Shown in pieces: positions 1-7,962 of a stretch of 45,866 nt of DNA. Origin of the DNA: Aquificota bacterium (GTDB lineage: Bacteria; Aquificota; Aquificia; Aquificales; QOAS01); contig JAADCT010000033.1 in NCBI GenBank assembly GCA_013154305.1, positions 1 through 45,866 of the forward strand, written 5' to 3'. Positions within the stretch are counted from its first letter, which is position 1. Each line of letters begins with the position of its first letter. A program made the position numbers and the translations under genes. The notes below the pieces were generated by a model. The model did not search any database, had not been told where the DNA came from, and was given only the letters and a program-made list of their open reading frames with translations.

Positions 1-34
1 TCCCGCCGACAACGAGTGGGTAATTTGGGCTTGA

Positions 35-40
35 ATAATT
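35..40 (+). promoter_or_regulatory. -10-like hexamer of the hyuB-type gene, possibly leaderless
   Basis: ATAATT lies 13 to 8 nt before the ATG at 48 and there is no Shine-Dalgarno sequence between them. If this is the -10 box, transcription would begin at or next to the start codon. It is one of a repeated class of such sites in this window. Confidence 0.4.
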
Positions 41-47
41 CCTACCG

Positions 48-1616
48 ATGGAGGAAAGGGTTTCGCCGATACTTTTGGAGGTTTACAACAACCGGTTTGC
101 CCAAATTGCGGAGGAGATGGGGGCGGTCCTTCAGCGGACCGCCTTTTCGCCGAACATCAAAGAGAGGCGCGACTTTTCCTGCGCTATCTTTACGGCCGAC
201 GCCGAGCTTTTGGCCCAGGCGGCCCACATTCCGGTCCACCTGGGTTCGATGCCACTTTCGGTAAAGAGCGCGCTGGAGGCATTCGAAAGCCTCGAAGAGG
301 GCGACGTAGTCGTTTTGAACGACCCCTTCAGGGGGGGAACGCACCTTCCCGACGTAACGGCGGTGGCCCCCGTTTACTTTGAGGGCGAGCTGTTGTTTTT
401 CGTGGCAAACCGGGCCCACCACGCCGACGTGGGGGGAATGAGCGCCGGTTCGATGCCCCTTTCGACCTCCCTCTTTCAGGAGGGTATCGTAATTCCGCCG
501 GTGAAGCTCGTTAAAAGGGGGCGGCTCGACCGCGAACTTCTCGACTTTTTTCTGGCCAACGTCCGAAATCCCTACGAGCGGGAGGGCGACTTTGCGGCCC
601 AGTTGGCGGCCCTCGAGGTGGGAAGGCGCCGCTTGGTCGAACTTTTGAGGCGCTACGGTAAGGAGGAGGTCCTCTTTTACGGAAGGGCCCTTTTGGACTA
701 CGCCGAAAGGTTGACCAGGAGTTTCGTTCGTTCGCTTCCCGACGGGGTATACGAGTTTGAGGACCTCGTCGAGGACGACGGCTTCGGTCGGACCGACCTG
801 AGGATAAGGGTAAAGCTGACCGTCGAGGGGGAAAGACTCCGCGTCGACTTTACGGGTACCGACCCGCAAACTTTGGGACCGATGAACGCGGTAAGGGCGA
901 TAACCCTTTCGGCGGTCCTTTACTCGGTTCGGTCCCTTATGGGGGGAGACGAGGTTCCGACCAACGCGGGGATTCTGAGGCCGATAGAGGTAATTACGCC
1001 GAAGGGTTCGTTGGTCGACGCCGAGTTTCCGGCCGCCGTGGCCGGCGGAAACGTGGAAACCTCCCAGAGGATAGTGGACGCCCTCCTGGGGGCCTTTGCC
1101 AAGGCTTTGCCGGAGGTGGTTCCGGCCGCCTCGCAGGGGACTATGAACAACCTCGTTATAGGAGGAACCGACCCGCAAACGGGCGAGGCCTTCAGCTACT
1201 ACGAGACCGTAGGGGGAGGAACGGGCGCCTGGAGCGGCGGGGGCGGCGAAAGCGCAATTCACTCGCACATGACCAACACCCTAAACACGCCGGTCGAGGC
1301 CCTCGAATTCGCCTATCCCCTGATGGTCAGGGAGTATTCGATTAGGGTGGGCAGCGGGGGCGAGGGCCTACACCGCGGCGGCGACGGTTTGGTCCGGGAG
1401 GTGGAACTGCTTACCGACGCGGAGGTGACCATTTTGAGCGAAAGGCGGAGAATTCCCCCTTACGGTCTGGCGGGCGGTTTGCCCGGTGCGGTGGGAAGGA
1501 ACTTGATAAACGGTAAGCCGGTCGGCGGAAAGTTTTCCGGCCGACTGCCAAAGGGGACGGTGATTCGGATAGAAACGCCGGGCGGGGGCGGTTGGGGCAA
1601 ACCCCAAAGGGATTGA
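48..1616 (+). CDS. Hydantoinase B/oxoprolinase family protein
   Basis: A 522-aa protein matching the HyuB family (N-methylhydantoinase / 5-oxoprolinase beta part / acetone carboxylase relatives), which hydrolyses or carboxylates small substrates together with an ATP-binding HyuA partner. The family core is visible as RAHHADVGGMSAGSMP near residues 118-134, and the typical glycine-rich C-terminus appears as ETPGGGGWGKP. Length is normal for a separate B subunit. The ATG at 48 has no Shine-Dalgarno sequence but follows an ATAATT element. HyuA is not in the window; only 47 bases precede this gene, so a partner could lie further left. The substrate cannot be told from sequence. Confidence 0.88.
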   Translation: MEERVSPILLEVYNNRFAQIAEEMGAVLQRTAFSPNIKERRDFSCAIFTADAELLAQAAHIPVHLGSMPLSVKSALEAFESLEEGDVVVLNDPFRGGTHLPDVTAVAPVYFEGELLFFVANRAHHADVGGMSAGSMPLSTSLFQEGIVIPPVKLVKRGRLDRELLDFFLANVRNPYEREGDFAAQLAALEVGRRRLVELLRRYGKEEVLFYGRALLDYAERLTRSFVRSLPDGVYEFEDLVEDDGFGRTDLRIRVKLTVEGERLRVDFTGTDPQTLGPMNAVRAITLSAVLYSVRSLMGGDEVPTNAGILRPIEVITPKGSLVDAEFPAAVAGGNVETSQRIVDALLGAFAKALPEVVPAASQGTMNNLVIGGTDPQTGEAFSYYETVGGGTGAWSGGGGESAIHSHMTNTLNTPVEALEFAYPLMVREYSIRVGSGGEGLHRGGDGLVREVELLTDAEVTILSERRRIPPYGLAGGLPGAVGRNLINGKPVGGKFSGRLPKGTVIRIETPGGGGWGKPQRD

Positions 1617-1642
1617 CGAAAGGTTTCCCTTCCCGCCCGCGT

Positions 1643-2542
1643 TTAAAAGAGTTTTTTTTGACCCAGCGGGGTTTCCCTCCTCAGCCTTTCGACCTCTTTG
1701 AGGAGGCTCTTCATCTCCAACCGGAGGAGTTCGTTTTTCAACCTCTCCCAGTCGGGTTTTTTGAGTTTGAGGTCCTCCTCGCCGAGGGGAAGGTCGAGGT
1801 CGGTTTTCAACCGCGTCAGTTCGAGCCACTTTAAAAGTTCCCGCGGCGAGGTTTTGGAAAGGAGCCTTTTGAGGTCGGAGGGCAGGCGGTCCCAGTTTCG
1901 GACGAGGTTTTCGACCGAACCGTAGCGCGAAAGCACTTCGACCGCCCTCTTTGGACCGACGCCGGGAACGCCGGGAACGTTGTCCACCTTGTCGCCCACC
2001 AGGGCCAGGTAGTCGGGAATTTGTTCCGGCCTTACGCCGAACTTTTTAAGGACCTTTTCCTCCGTAATCTCCTCGCCCGTAAGGGGATTTACGAGTTTTA
2101 CCCTACCAAAGGAAAGCAGGTAGGCCATGTCCTTGTCGGGGGTGTAAACGACCACCTCCCAACCTTTTTGGGAAAAGGTTTTGGCCAGGGTTGCGATGGC
2201 GTCGTCGGCCTCGACCCCCTCGACCTCGACCAGGGGAACGCCTAAAAGCTTCAAAAGGTCCTTGATTACGGGTATCTGGCGCTTGAGGTCGTCGGGGGCC
2301 GGTTTCCTTCGGGCCTTGTAGTCGGCGTAGAGTTCGGAGCGAAAGCTCTTTTTGGGACTGTCGAAAACCACCCCGACGAAAGTCGGGCTTTTTTCCTTTA
2401 AAAAGGCCAAAAAGGTCCTCAGGAAACCGAAAACGGCGCCGGTCGGAAAGCCGTCCTTGGTCCTGAGTGGCGGCAGGGCGTGATAGGCGCGGTAGACGAA
2501 GGCCGAACCGTCAAAGAGGTAAAGGCGTCGGGGAAGGGCCAT
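1643..2542 (-). CDS. Free-standing 5'-3' exonuclease (Pol I FEN-type domain)
   Basis: A 299-aa protein equal to the N-terminal 5' nuclease domain of DNA polymerase I with no polymerase part. It should remove RNA primers and flaps during replication and repair. Metal-binding acidic motifs are visible: LYLFDGSAFVYRAYHAL at the N-terminus, EVEGVEADDAIATLA near 110-125, YTPDKDM near 135, and GDKVDNVPGVPGVGPKRA, the helix-3-turn-helix DNA-binding motif, near 185. It lies 15 nt downstream of the diiron protein gene on the same strand, so they are probably cotranscribed, although no Shine-Dalgarno sequence precedes its ATG. Separate 5' nucleases are known in lineages whose Pol I lacks this domain, including Aquifex. 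Confidence 0.92.
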   Translation of the reverse strand: MALPRRLYLFDGSAFVYRAYHALPPLRTKDGFPTGAVFGFLRTFLAFLKEKSPTFVGVVFDSPKKSFRSELYADYKARRKPAPDDLKRQIPVIKDLLKLLGVPLVEVEGVEADDAIATLAKTFSQKGWEVVVYTPDKDMAYLLSFGRVKLVNPLTGEEITEEKVLKKFGVRPEQIPDYLALVGDKVDNVPGVPGVGPKRAVEVLSRYGSVENLVRNWDRLPSDLKRLLSKTSPRELLKWLELTRLKTDLDLPLGEEDLKLKKPDWERLKNELLRLEMKSLLKEVERLRRETPLGQKKLF

Positions 2543-2557
2543 TAAGAGGAAAAGAGA

Positions 2558-3364
2558 TTAATCGAAAACGAGCCTCTTTTTGGGAATTTGGAAGATGGGA
2601 CCTATTATGTCGGGACCGGCCTCGAGGTTTTCGAGCCACTCGATGGTCCTCAAGACGTTTTCGCGGCCGCGGATAATGGCCCCGTGTTGGGGGGCTATTA
2701 CCTCTATACCGAATATTTCGTCGATTTCGCGCAAAAGCCGCGCGTAGGGCTTAAACACCTGCCTTCCGCCCATGAAGCGTTGAACGTAGGGTTTTACGAA
2801 CCTTTCCAGGTGCACCTCGAGGGCCGAGGGCTCGTCGACGAAGGTGTATTCGACGCCGAAGCTGAAAAACATGTCGCCGCTGTAGAGGATTTTCGCCACC
2901 GGGTCGTAGACCTGAAAGTTTCCGGGCGAGTGCATAAAGTGGCCCGGAATTATGAATATTTCGCTGTTTCCGAGCTTAATTATGCCCCCATCGTCCTCGA
3001 TGCCCTTGAGACGGGGCTCGACGTACTTGTCCAGCCCGTAGTGGGGAATAAAGCGAAGCCACCACTTGGAGATTATCGCCACGGCCTGACTCGTCATGAG
3101 CCAGCCGTTTAGGCCGGCGACGATGTCGGGGTCCTGGTGCGACAGGAATATGTACTCGAGGTTTTGAATGCCTATAAGCTGGGCTATGTCGGAAAAGAGG
3201 GGCTTGAAGAGCTTGTGCCCCCCGGGGTCGAGGAGCATGCCCTTTTTGTTGTCCACTATGAGGTAGACGTTGGTTTGAACCATCTGCCCGTGGCCGTAAT
3301 CCTCGAGCAGGTAACACTGGTGGGTCCCGTCGTCGTAAAGAACCCTCTCGGGCGTAACGACCAT
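2558..3364 (-). CDS. MBL-fold oxygen-binding diiron protein (ODP type, no flavodoxin domain)
   Basis: A 268-aa metallo-beta-lactamase-fold protein resembling the diiron half of flavodiiron proteins. Ligand motifs are SHQDPDIVAG (near 95), PGHFMHSPGNF (near 150), SGDMFF (near 170) and PQHGAI (near 230). The flavodoxin domain of true flavodiiron reductases is missing, so it is more likely an O2/NO-binding or sensing ODP-type protein than a complete reductase; it could also work with a separate flavoprotein. The ORF track starts at a TTG at 3370. I choose the ATG two codons later because GGGAGG lies about 8 nt upstream. A TATAAT-like box sits at 3423-3428. Confidence 0.85.
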   Translation of the reverse strand: MVVTPERVLYDDGTHQCYLLEDYGHGQMVQTNVYLIVDNKKGMLLDPGGHKLFKPLFSDIAQLIGIQNLEYIFLSHQDPDIVAGLNGWLMTSQAVAIISKWWLRFIPHYGLDKYVEPRLKGIEDDGGIIKLGNSEIFIIPGHFMHSPGNFQVYDPVAKILYSGDMFFSFGVEYTFVDEPSALEVHLERFVKPYVQRFMGGRQVFKPYARLLREIDEIFGIEVIAPQHGAIIRGRENVLRTIEWLENLEAGPDIIGPIFQIPKKRLVFD

Positions 3365-3422
3365 ATACAAAACCTCCCGACCGAGAAAATAATTTACGGG
3401 TTTTCCTTTCGGCGGGTTGAGG

Positions 3423-3428
3423 ATTATA
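3423..3428 (-). promoter_or_regulatory. -10 box upstream of the diiron protein gene
   Basis: On the minus strand this reads TATAAT, a perfect -10 consensus. It would give an mRNA leader of about 50 nt that contains the GGGAGG ribosome binding site. No clear -35 is seen. Confidence 0.5.
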
Positions 3429-3490
3429 CGCCAATTACTTTCGTTTTTGGCTGCTCCCCGTCGGTAAACCGCCTTCGGGTTGCGGTGAAA

Positions 3491-3496
3491 AATAAA
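3491..3496 (+). promoter_or_regulatory. -10-like hexamer of the Fe-S protein gene
   Basis: AATAAA lies 14 to 9 nt before the ATG at 3505 and no Shine-Dalgarno sequence is present, matching the leaderless pattern of other first genes here. Confidence 0.35.
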
Positions 3497-3504
3497 ACCT
3501 TCCC

Positions 3505-4779
3505 ATGGAGAAAAAACCTCCCCGACTCCCTTTGGTGGACCAAAAACTGGCCGACGCCTGCGTCCGCTGCGGGCTTTGCAAAACCGTCTGCCCCACCTAC
3601 GCGGTAAAGCTCGACGAGGCCTACTCGCCCCGCGGTCGCATATTCTTGGTAAAGGCCCTTGCGGAGGGGAAAGTCGACCTCTCCCCCGAAACGGTCAAAA
3701 GGTGGGACGAGTGCACCCTCTGCAGGAACTGCGAGCTGATTTGTCCCAACGGGGTCGACTACAAGGACCTGCTCGTAAAGGTCCGAAAGACCGCAAACGA
3801 CCGGAGGAGGGACTGGGTCAAATTGCTCCTTTTAAAGCCGCTGACCCTTCAGGGTTCCAAGGTCTTCCGATGGCTCCTGAAGGCGGGAGCCCTCCTTACC
3901 AAACTCGTTTTGGGAAAGAGGAATACGGTCCCCGTCGTTTTCCCCACCGGGGCTGTGAAACACTTTCCCAAACCGAAGACCGACGCCGGCTCCCTCCGCG
4001 GCAAGGTCTTCCTACCCGAGGGAAGACCGAAGGGAACCCTGGTCTTCTTTCCCGGATGCATGTTTGAAAACTTCTACACCGAAACGGCCAAAAACGCCGT
4101 TCGCCTCCTTCAAAAGTTCGGCTACAGGGTAATAGTTCCCGACGGGGTCGGGTGCTGCGGCGGTCCCCACCTCTACAGCGGCTTTTTGGAGGACTTTAGC
4201 CGCCTGAGGGAGAAAAACGAAAGGGTGTTTCGCCTCCTCAAGGAAAAGGAGGGCGCCGAGGCGCTGGTCGTAATCTGTCCCACCGGCGGCGGCACCTTTA
4301 AGGAGGACTACGGACTTCCCTTTCCCGTTTACGAACTGGTCGAGATTTTGTTAAAGGAGGAGCCCGCGCTCCGCGCGGGAGAAGGCGAACCCGTCACCTT
4401 CCACTACCCCTGCCACTCCTACACCGCCATGGGTCTAAGCCCCGGGCTCTTTGACGAGGCGGTCGAAAAACTTTCGGGCCGAAAACCGCTAAAGGGCGAG
4501 CTGAACCGAAGCTGCTGCGGCTTTGCCGGCGTCTTTTCGGTGAAAAATCCCGAGCTGTCGCAGCAAATACTGAGGCGAAAAATGGAGGACTTTGAAAAAA
4601 CCGGGGCCGGTCTCGTTTTGACCTCCTGTCCCGGTTGCGTTCTCCAGCTGACCGAGGGGGCCATTCGCTACGCGCCCCGACTCCGCGTCGAACACCTGGT
4701 CGACTACGCCGCCCGAAAACTTTTAACCGAAAGGGAAAAGGAAGTTTTGGACCAACTGGTGGAGGAACTCAGAATTTAA
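3505..4779 (+). CDS. Two-[4Fe-4S] CCG-domain oxidoreductase subunit (GlcF/LutA-like)
   Basis: A 424-aa electron-transfer subunit. Two ferredoxin-type cluster motifs occur at the N-terminus, CVRCGLCKTVCPTYAV (near 13-28) and CTLCRNCELICPNGV (near 70-85). Two cysteine-rich CCG domains follow: FFPGCMFENF with GVGCCGGPH, and FHYPCHSYTAMG with RSCCGFAG and TSCPGC. This is the organisation of GlcF, the Fe-S subunit of glycolate oxidase, and of similar lactate or heterodisulfide-type subunits that pass electrons from a flavoprotein. No GlcD/LldD-like flavin subunit is next to it, so the substrate is unknown. It converges with ompH across a shared hairpin. Confidence 0.88.
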   Translation: MEKKPPRLPLVDQKLADACVRCGLCKTVCPTYAVKLDEAYSPRGRIFLVKALAEGKVDLSPETVKRWDECTLCRNCELICPNGVDYKDLLVKVRKTANDRRRDWVKLLLLKPLTLQGSKVFRWLLKAGALLTKLVLGKRNTVPVVFPTGAVKHFPKPKTDAGSLRGKVFLPEGRPKGTLVFFPGCMFENFYTETAKNAVRLLQKFGYRVIVPDGVGCCGGPHLYSGFLEDFSRLREKNERVFRLLKEKEGAEALVVICPTGGGTFKEDYGLPFPVYELVEILLKEEPALRAGEGEPVTFHYPCHSYTAMGLSPGLFDEAVEKLSGRKPLKGELNRSCCGFAGVFSVKNPELSQQILRRKMEDFEKTGAGLVLTSCPGCVLQLTEGAIRYAPRLRVEHLVDYAARKLLTEREKEVLDQLVEELRI

Positions 4780-4800
4780 AGGGCCCCCTTTAGGGGTTTT
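4777..4800 (+). terminator. Shared hairpin between convergent Fe-S gene and ompH
   Basis: TAAAGGG-CC-CCCTTTA is a perfect inverted repeat starting on the TAA stop, followed by a second possible CCCC-TTTA-GGGG hairpin and a TTTTCC tail that continues T-rich into the end of ompH. It can serve the plus strand and, less well, the minus strand. Confidence 0.6.
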
Positions 4801-5326
4801 CCTTTTTGGCCTGCTCCGCCAGTTGGTCGATGGTTTTTGCAACCTCTTCGGTAATGTCTATCGAAGGGTCGTAGTAGAGCAGGTCGCCGCAATTTACCAC
4901 CGCCTTGAAACCCTCAACCTGCGCCAAGGCCTTTAGGGCCGCCTTTACCAGTTCGTTAAACTTTAGAAACTCCTGCTGTAGGTATTGCTGAACCTCCTGC
5001 TGATACTGAACTTGGTAGCGGCGGAGCTCCTCCTGCAGCCTTAAAAACTCCTGCTCCTTTTCCCTCTTTACCTCCTCCGAAAGGAGGCCGCTTTCGAGCT
5101 CCTTTTGAAGGGTTTCCAGCTTTTCCCTTATTTGTTCGGTCTGCTCCTCAATCCTCCTTTGGATTTCGGCGACCCTGGCCTCCACCTCCTTCTTGAGCTC
5201 TTGGGCGTAGCGGGTTTGTTCCATAAGGGCGTCGCCGTTTACGCAAACCAGCTCGGCCGCCGGCGCCGCGGTCGAAAGAACGACGGCGGAGGAAAGGCCC
5301 AAAAGGGCCGACTTAAGAACCTTCAT
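4790..5326 (-). CDS. OmpH/Skp-family periplasmic chaperone
   Basis: A 178-aa protein with an N-terminal signal peptide (KVLKSALLGLSSAVVLSTAAPA) followed by a long charged coiled coil (about residues 38-125), the layout of Skp/OmpH chaperones that hold outer membrane proteins in the periplasm. The family C-terminal block is recognisable as LLYYDPSIDITEEV. Two cysteines, at 28 and 146, fall in the two beta strands that come together in the Skp trimer body, so a disulfide is possible. The ATG has a strong AAAGGAGG site and an upstream TATACT box. No bamA neighbour is seen. Confidence 0.85.
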   Translation of the reverse strand: MKVLKSALLGLSSAVVLSTAAPAAELVCVNGDALMEQTRYAQELKKEVEARVAEIQRRIEEQTEQIREKLETLQKELESGLLSEEVKREKEQEFLRLQEELRRYQVQYQQEVQQYLQQEFLKFNELVKAALKALAQVEGFKAVVNCGDLLYYDPSIDITEEVAKTIDQLAEQAKKENP

Positions 5327-5353
5327 CCGAAACCACCTCCTTTGGAGGGAAAG

Positions 5354-5359
5354 AGTATA
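5354..5359 (-). promoter_or_regulatory. -10 box of ompH
   Basis: The minus strand reads TATACT about 27 nt before the start codon, giving a short leader that contains the AAAGGAGG ribosome binding site. Confidence 0.5.
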
Positions 5360-5365
5360 AGACCA

Positions 5366-6133
5366 CTAACCGCGCTCGAGTCTTTTTGCCTCCTCCCAAA
5401 AGCGGTCCAGCTCCTCGAGGGTAAAGTCGCCCCAGTCCTTGCCGCTCTCTTTGACCTTCCTTTCTACGAAGGAAAAGCGTTTTACGAAGCGCTCGTTGGC
5501 CTTTTGGAGGGCCTCCTCCGCGTCGAGGCCCAAAAAGCGCGCCAGATTTACCAGCGCAAAGAGGAGGTCCCCCAGTTCGTGCTCCAGCCTTTCTCTGTCG
5601 CCGCTTTCGAGGGCCTCCCAAAACTCGTTCCACTCCTCCCGGACCTTTTCCTTTACCTCCTTCAGGTCGGACCAATCGAAGCCGACCGAGGCGGCCTTTT
5701 TCTGAAGCTTTTGCGCCCTCATGAGGGCCGGAAGGTGTTTGGGAACCCCGTCGAGGACCCCCTTTTTCTTTTCGACCTTTTTGCGCTCCCAACTTTTTAG
5801 GACCTCCTCGGCGCTCTTTGCCTCCTCCTCGCCGAAAACGTGGGGATGGCGCTCTATAAGCTTTTTACAGAGGTGGTCGACCACCTCGTCTATGTCGAAG
5901 CGGCCCGCCTCCTCGGCCAGGCGCGCGTGAAAAACGGGCTGGAGCAGGAGGTCGCCGAGCTCCTCTTTAAGAGCCTCCCAATCCTTGCGGTCGATGGCGT
6001 CCAGAACCTCGTAGGCCTCCTCTATCAGATACTTTTTGAGGCTCTCGTGGGTCTGCTTGCGGTCCCAGGGACACTTTTGGCGGAGCTCGGCCATTATCCT
6101 CTTTAGGTCCTCAAAGGTGTAGCGTTCCTTCAT
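5366..6133 (-). CDS. mazG: Nucleoside triphosphate pyrophosphohydrolase MazG
   Basis: A 255-aa protein of the MazG family, which hydrolyses NTPs or dNTPs to monophosphates plus pyrophosphate, a housecleaning role. The signature LRQKCPWDRKQTHESLKKY (near 16-34) followed by IEEAYEVLDAI is typical, and a second MazG-like half (EEWNEFWEALESGD with ELGDLLFALVNLARF) gives the normal two-domain length. The ATG lacks a Shine-Dalgarno sequence; TTTAAA sits just upstream. The gene ends 39 nt before ompH on the same strand, where a TATACT box suggests ompH also has its own promoter. Confidence 0.95.
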   Translation of the reverse strand: MKERYTFEDLKRIMAELRQKCPWDRKQTHESLKKYLIEEAYEVLDAIDRKDWEALKEELGDLLLQPVFHARLAEEAGRFDIDEVVDHLCKKLIERHPHVFGEEEAKSAEEVLKSWERKKVEKKKGVLDGVPKHLPALMRAQKLQKKAASVGFDWSDLKEVKEKVREEWNEFWEALESGDRERLEHELGDLLFALVNLARFLGLDAEEALQKANERFVKRFSFVERKVKESGKDWGDFTLEELDRFWEEAKRLERG

Positions 6134-6190
6134 AAGGATTTAAAGATTTTTCGCCGCCGCGGGAAAAGGGAAGAGGGAGCGAAAAGGGGA

Positions 6191-7012
6191 CTACTCCAGC
6201 TCCAGTAGCTCCTTGGGGATTTTGAACTGCTTTACGACCTCGGGGTGCTCCTTCAGGTATTGGACCACCTTCTTGACGTATTCGAGGCGGCGCTTGCTGG
6301 CCGGGTGGGTCGAGAGCCACTCGGGCGGCTCCTGCGAACCGAACTTTTGAAGCATCTTTTCCCACAGGCTTACGGCCGCCTCCGGGTCGTAGCCCGCCCT
6401 CATCACTATCAGCAAACCGACGATGTCGGCCTCCTTCTCCTGCTTTCTCGAGTAGGGAAGCAGGAAGGCCACGTTGACGCCGAGGGCGTAAAGGTCGGCC
6501 GCTATCCGCTGCTGGGAGGGGGGAATGCGGCTCAGAAGCAGGTATCCGGTGAGCTCGGCGAGGGTGGCGTAGGATATCTTCTCGGCGGCGTGGCGCAGGA
6601 TTACGTGGGCCATCTCGTGGCCCAGAACCACGGCCAGCTCGTCGTCGCTTTCGACGAAGTCGACTAAACCCTTGTAAACGAAGATGTTTCCGTTGGGCAG
6701 GGCGAAGGCGTTAACCTCGGGCTTGTCGAGGACGAAGACCCTCCACTTGTAGGCGCTCTTGTATTCGGGCGGAAGGCTTTGAACGAGCCTTTCAAAAATC
6801 GTTTCGACCCTTTTTACCAGTTCGGGGTCCTCGACCAGCCTTTCGGTTTTCAGAATTTCCTTGGCCGCCTCGTCGCCGAGCCGGACCTCCTGCGAGTGGC
6901 TTATTAAAACCAGCGTCGGTTCGCCCACCACCGGCTTCTGGGCGCAGGATACCAAAAAGGCGGGCGCCGCTACCAACGCCGCCAAAAGAAACCTCCACTT
7001 TTTGCCGGCCAT
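6191..7012 (-). CDS. M48-family metalloprotease, lipoprotein
   Basis: A 273-aa zinc metalloprotease of the M48 family (BepA/YfgC/LoiP-like), probably anchored on the periplasmic side by a lipid. The N-terminus is a signal peptide ending in a lipobox, FLVSC. The HExxH zinc motif is LGHEMAHVILRH (near 128-139) and the third ligand is in EKEADIVGL (near 190). Such proteins act in outer membrane quality control, which fits the nearby OmpH/Skp gene. The ATG has no Shine-Dalgarno sequence and is preceded by AATAAT. Confidence 0.9.
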   Translation of the reverse strand: MAGKKWRFLLAALVAAPAFLVSCAQKPVVGEPTLVLISHSQEVRLGDEAAKEILKTERLVEDPELVKRVETIFERLVQSLPPEYKSAYKWRVFVLDKPEVNAFALPNGNIFVYKGLVDFVESDDELAVVLGHEMAHVILRHAAEKISYATLAELTGYLLLSRIPPSQQRIAADLYALGVNVAFLLPYSRKQEKEADIVGLLIVMRAGYDPEAAVSLWEKMLQKFGSQEPPEWLSTHPASKRRLEYVKKVVQYLKEHPEVVKQFKIPKELLELE

Positions 7013-7019
7013 AGTGGCG

Positions 7020-7025
7020 ATTATT
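7020..7025 (-). promoter_or_regulatory. -10-like hexamer of the M48 protease gene
   Basis: The minus strand reads AATAAT at 13 to 8 nt before the ATG at 7012, without a ribosome binding site; probable leaderless start. Confidence 0.4.
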
Positions 7026-7086
7026 GCACGACCCCCGGCGGGCGAAAAAGCCCCCGCGTTTTTTCCTTAGACTGTTTGTAGATTAA

Positions 7087-7662
7087 ATGGACCGCCGAGC
7101 GGAAAAACTCTTTAACCTTTACAAGTTCTTCGCCTTCCTCTTCTCCTATCCGCGGGACGAAAGTTTTTTTGAAAACCTCGAAAGGTTTTACCCCTTCGAC
7201 GACCGCCGCCCGCTGGAGGAGTTAAAAAGCGTACCCTTGGAGGAGCTTCAGGCCGAATACACCTCCCTTTTTGAGTTTCGCTACGGGGGCGTTCCCTGCA
7301 AACCCTACCAGAGCTTCTTTTCGCCCGAGCGGCTCCTGATGGGGGAGGCGGCCCTCTCGTCGGCCCGCTTTTACGACCTTTTCGGTCTGGAGGTCAAAAA
7401 CGAGCTTCCCGACCGCGCCTCGGTCCAATTCGACTTTGCCGCCTTTTTGGTAAAACTGGCGGCGGAAACGGACGACCCCTCCGAGAGGAAAAAAGTTTCG
7501 TTGCTCTACGTGGAGTTTTTCGAAAAACACCTGCGGTGGACGCGCGAGCTGGCCCGTTGCGTGGAGGAAAACTCCTCAATCCGACCCCTTAAGGAGCTGG
7601 TCCGCAGGCTGGAGGAATTCCTGTCGGAGGAGGAAAAAAGAGTTAAGACGACTGGAGTTTGA
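7087..7662 (+). CDS. TorD/DmsD/NarJ-family molybdoenzyme chaperone
   Basis: A 191-aa all-helical protein fitting the TorD family of cytoplasmic chaperones that bind Tat signal peptides and assist cofactor insertion into molybdopterin oxidoreductases. Visible family features are EYTSLFEFRYGGVPCKPYQSFF (first half shown by EYTSLFEF near 57, then CKPYQSFFSPE near 71) and the following ERLLMGE helix. No molybdoenzyme gene lies in the window, so its client is elsewhere. Its last 20 nt overlap the end of the convergent prefoldin beta-like gene. The start is the ATG at 7087; no Shine-Dalgarno sequence is seen. Confidence 0.78.
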   Translation: MDRRAEKLFNLYKFFAFLFSYPRDESFFENLERFYPFDDRRPLEELKSVPLEELQAEYTSLFEFRYGGVPCKPYQSFFSPERLLMGEAALSSARFYDLFGLEVKNELPDRASVQFDFAAFLVKLAAETDDPSERKKVSLLYVEFFEKHLRWTRELARCVEENSSIRPLKELVRRLEEFLSEEEKRVKTTGV

Positions 7663-7921
7663 AACCGGCGGTCGTAAGCTTGGCCTCCAGTTCCAGCAAA
7701 AGGGCGCGGATTTCCTTTTCCCTCTCCTCGAGGTATTGGATGGCCTCAAGGTAGTTGCTTTCGACCATCACCGGTCCGAGGTTTATGTAGATTTTGCGGC
7801 CCGGTTCGAGGTTTTTCAAAAAGTTTTTAACGCGCTCGATTTGCTCGAGTTCGGCCCGCAGGAGCTGAACCTGCAAAACGAGCGCCTCCTGCGGCTGGGG
7901 CTGAAGCTGAGGCGGGTTCAT
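7643..7921 (-). CDS. Prefoldin beta-like subunit (bacterial)
   Basis: A 92-aa protein made of two coiled-coil helices around a short beta hairpin. The central stretch KIYINLGPVMVES followed by LEAIQYLEEREKEI matches the prefoldin beta pattern (vy..vG..lv... eA...L..r). The N-terminal helix ALVLQVQLLRAELEQIERV has heptad spacing. It is the second gene of a two-gene unit, 41 nt behind the alpha-like gene, with GGAGG about 8 nt before the ATG. Prefoldin hands unfolded proteins to group II chaperonins in archaea and eukaryotes; the bacterial client system is unknown. An unrelated small coiled-coil protein is the alternative, but pairing with an alpha-like gene argues against that. Confidence 0.75.
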   Translation of the reverse strand: MNPPQLQPQPQEALVLQVQLLRAELEQIERVKNFLKNLEPGRKIYINLGPVMVESNYLEAIQYLEEREKEIRALLLELEAKLTTAGFKLQSS

Positions 7922-7962
7922 AACCGCTTCCTCCGAAAGGTTTGAAGGGAGAAGGGAGGAAG

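Noticed and set aside
42-1268. 408-aa minus-strand ORF opposite the hydantoinase gene
   Set aside because: Shadow frame of a GC-rich gene; no family features, and the plus-strand protein is a clear family member.
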